Positions 17,340 through 18,855 of a stretch of 18,855 nt of DNA are shown here, in pieces. A model generated the notes under the pieces. It did no database searches and had not been told where the DNA came from. It worked only from the letters and a program-made list of their open reading frames with translations. This stretch comes from Podochytrium sp. JEL0797 (Eukaryota; Chytridiomycota; Chytridiomycetes; Chytridiales; Chytriomycetaceae): contig JADGJG010000472.1 in NCBI GenBank assembly GCA_027596195.1, positions 1 through 18,855 on the forward strand, written 5' to 3'. Positions within the stretch are counted from its first letter, which is position 1, and each line of letters starts with the position of its first letter. The translations under genes were made by a program, and so were the position numbers.

Positions 17340-17410
17340 CAATACATGCTCTTTTAGTTTTAAATGGACGCAAGCTCCAGCGATTCTGTTTCTGGATTCA
17401 TGATTTCACA
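17340..17410 (-). repeat. Dispersed non-coding repeat modules, copy B
   Basis: On the minus strand, module 2 (17410-17367: TGTGAAATC, 15 nt, GAATCGCTGGAGCT, one base, GCGTC) is followed by module 1 (17356-17340: TAAAAGAGCATGTATTG). This is the reverse of the order in copy A at 12937-13009. Both copies lie outside genes. Confidence 0.65.
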
Positions 17411-17617
17411 AAGAGTCAATGATTATTATTGGGAGCGGTTCGCTTTCGAAAAGAGACGATTTCAGACATCCACGCTGCGGGCGTTCAAGAACTGACCGTG
17501 ATAGCTGATGGTACAGGATGGGATTTTTTCGAAATCGAAAATTGGATCCCTCCTTGCTTCTGCTCTCAAATCATTCTCAAATTGGAAATACGAAAAAAAA
17601 CAAGAAAAAAAATAATA

Positions 17618-18725
17618 TCACAATTCATCGTCCCACCCACCCCCACTCGGCCCCACATCCTCCAAAAGCCCCACATCCCTCTCCCCCCTCTTCACCGTCG
17701 GCAACTTAAAAACCCCTCCCGAACCACCACCTCCACCCTCCACATGCTGCGTATGATAACTCCTCGGCCCCGCATTCATCGGACTCGCCACCATCCCCGC
17801 CGCCAACACCCCCACAGGCCCCACATGCTGCTGCGGCGACACCACAACCGCATGCGCCACATCCTCTCCACTCTCCCCCCAAAACGTTCGCTGCGTCGGC
17901 GTCCCCCGCGGTGCCGGGTTCCCCGCAATATTCGAATGCTGACTCGCCGTCGAGATTCGTAACCGGCTCAATCCGATGGCTTCGCCAACGCCCGTGTTGC
18001 CGCCGGAATGGTAAAAGTTGGGACTCAGCAGGGATTCGCTCATGTTGGGGCTTGAGGAGCCTGAGGAGTCGTTGCTCGGGGTTCGCGGGCCGTGCGGGAC
18101 GAGGATGGAGCCGACTTTTTCGGTGGATTTGGAGAGTTTGGAGTTGTAGGCGAAGAGGAGGGCGACGCCGCCGACCTGGGAGTTTGTGTTCAACTTTTTG
18201 GGAAATACAAGGCGAGGGCGGGGAAGACTCACAATGACAAGGAATCCAACCAACGCGCTCACAAGCTGCACGCCACTCGTGAAGGCAAAGTCGCGAAACA
18301 ATACGGCACTACAAACGAGGGTGGCGGTGGTGAAACACACAAAGTAAATGGGCGTCACGATGGCCGTTGAGAAAATGTTGAGGGCCTTGTTGAGGTAATT
18401 GATTTGCGTGACTCCGCAGAAACAGACGCATGCAATCAGGAGGTAGAGAGTCCAGTCTTTGAGTTGTGAGTCGTGTGGGTTTTCGACGCTGTAGACGATG
18501 GCAGATCCGACGACTGTTGTTTGGGAATCGGATGAGGATCGTGCAGACGCGACATTTTGAACGAATCAAAAATATCCTCACCTTGCAAGATGACAACCAC
18601 AAATGAGCCCAGCAACGAACAAATTGCAATATAAACGACGGGAGTCTTTTCTCCCCATCGCGGACAAGCGTATATCATCAGATATGCAATCACACCAATG
18701 TTGAAGACGAGGTAACTCATGAAAC
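17618..18725 (-). CDS. NIPA-type magnesium transporter (C-terminal part)
   Basis: Multi-pass membrane protein of the NIPA/DUF803 family, implicated in Mg2+ transport. Exons 18725-18582, 18513-18233 and 18175-17618 join in phase to about 326 residues. The 18725 end is an acceptor (GTTTCAG), so earlier exons with the first helices lie beyond the window. Family blocks in order: CPRWGEKTPVVYIAICSLLG (family PRYG..N.LVYI.ICSL.GS), WTLYLLIACVCF, then TQINYLNKALNIF, STAIVTPIYFVCFTTATLV (family VVTPIYYV.FTT) and a final helix GVQLVSALVGFLVIVVGGVALL. The KGLG segment normally after SLLGS is replaced by VVGSAIVYSVENPHDSQ, without the lysine. A hydrophilic tail of about 170 residues, Ser/Gly-rich with Gly runs, ends in WDDEL. 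Assignment is firm; substrate is inferred from the family. Confidence 0.92.
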
Positions 18726-18799
18726 CTGAAACATGCATCAGGTTTTAGTGCACCTAATCAAATCGAAATATTGAACTAGCGAGGACAGGGGAGATTGAA

Positions 18800-18832
18800 G
18801 GGGGGGGGGGGGGGGGGGGGGGAGGGGGGGGG
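18800..18832. repeat. Long poly-G tract
   Basis: A run of 23 G, one A, then 9 G on the plus strand, probably within an upstream intron of the NIPA-like gene (poly-C in its sense direction). Exact length in an assembly is unreliable for such runs. Confidence 0.85.
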
Positions 18833-18855
18833 TTGTTGTGTGGAAAAGAGAATAG

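Larger units (their letters stand above)
16588..17617. other. 1-kb spacer: NIPA 3' flank and SCOC promoter
   Basis: Both flanking genes run on the minus strand, so this holds the 3' UTR of the NIPA-like gene and the promoter and leader of the SCOC-like gene. It contains a perfect hairpin at 16987-17016 and the second copy of the dispersed modules at 17340-17410. An AATAATAAAG stretch lies near 16736-16745. Open frames on either strand up to about 139 codons resemble nothing known and contain low-complexity sequence; I do not call a gene. Confidence 0.5.

Overview
The window looks like nuclear DNA of an intron-rich fungus. Genes carry many short introns (mostly 50-115 bp, GTGAGT-type donors, acceptors such as TTTTTAG or CCCAG). 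Introns and spacers carry homopolymer runs, and genes sit densely on both strands. The protein set (Spc7-type KNL1, OST5/TMEM258, proteasome alpha, SPF30/SMNDC1, SCOC/Slo1, NIPA) is general eukaryotic with a fungal kinetochore signature. An early-diverging, possibly chytrid-like fungus is my inference; no sequence here proves the lineage. No prokaryotic operon, CRISPR array, rRNA or convincing tRNA was seen.

Layout, left to right. 1-288 (-) is the 5' end of an unrecognised coiled-coil ORF that runs off the edge. 878-1635 (-) is a three-exon, 83-residue OST5/TMEM258 oligosaccharyltransferase subunit with an unusually long first intron. A 451-bp divergent spacer leads to 2087-6869 (+), a 16-exon gene for the kinetochore scaffold Spc7/KNL1 (1234 aa). 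Proteasome subunit alpha type 1 (PSMA1/Pre5) follows at 7025-8168 (+). 8169-10625 has no gene I can defend, but holds a diverged direct repeat, a stop-poor segment and an inverted repeat. 10626-12081 (+) encodes a divergent RhoGAP-like protein with an MGSC N-terminus. 12250-12861 (-) looks like a decayed BFR1-like gene. 13608-14736 (+) encodes a TraB-domain-like protein with a likely mitochondrial presequence. It converges on 15039-15956 (-), the Tudor-domain splicing factor SPF30/SMNDC1. An 87-bp spacer separates this from 16044-16587 (-), a SCOC/Slo1-like short coiled-coil protein. After a 1-kb spacer, 17618-18725 (-) is the C-terminal part of a NIPA-type magnesium transporter whose 5' end lies outside the window.

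The genes are unrelated housekeeping and cell-biology functions (chromosome segregation, proteolysis, N-glycosylation, splicing, GTPase signalling, Golgi traffic, metal transport); I see no shared pathway or cluster logic. The most interesting signal is in Spc7: seven copies of an R-D-S-[VI]-x-x-[FL]-F motif, each matching an Aurora-type phosphosite pattern, interleaved with acidic, mostly threonine-less MELT-like motifs. A second hidden signal is a pair of short sequence modules shared, in permuted order and opposite orientation, by two distant non-coding regions (12937-13009 and 17340-17410).
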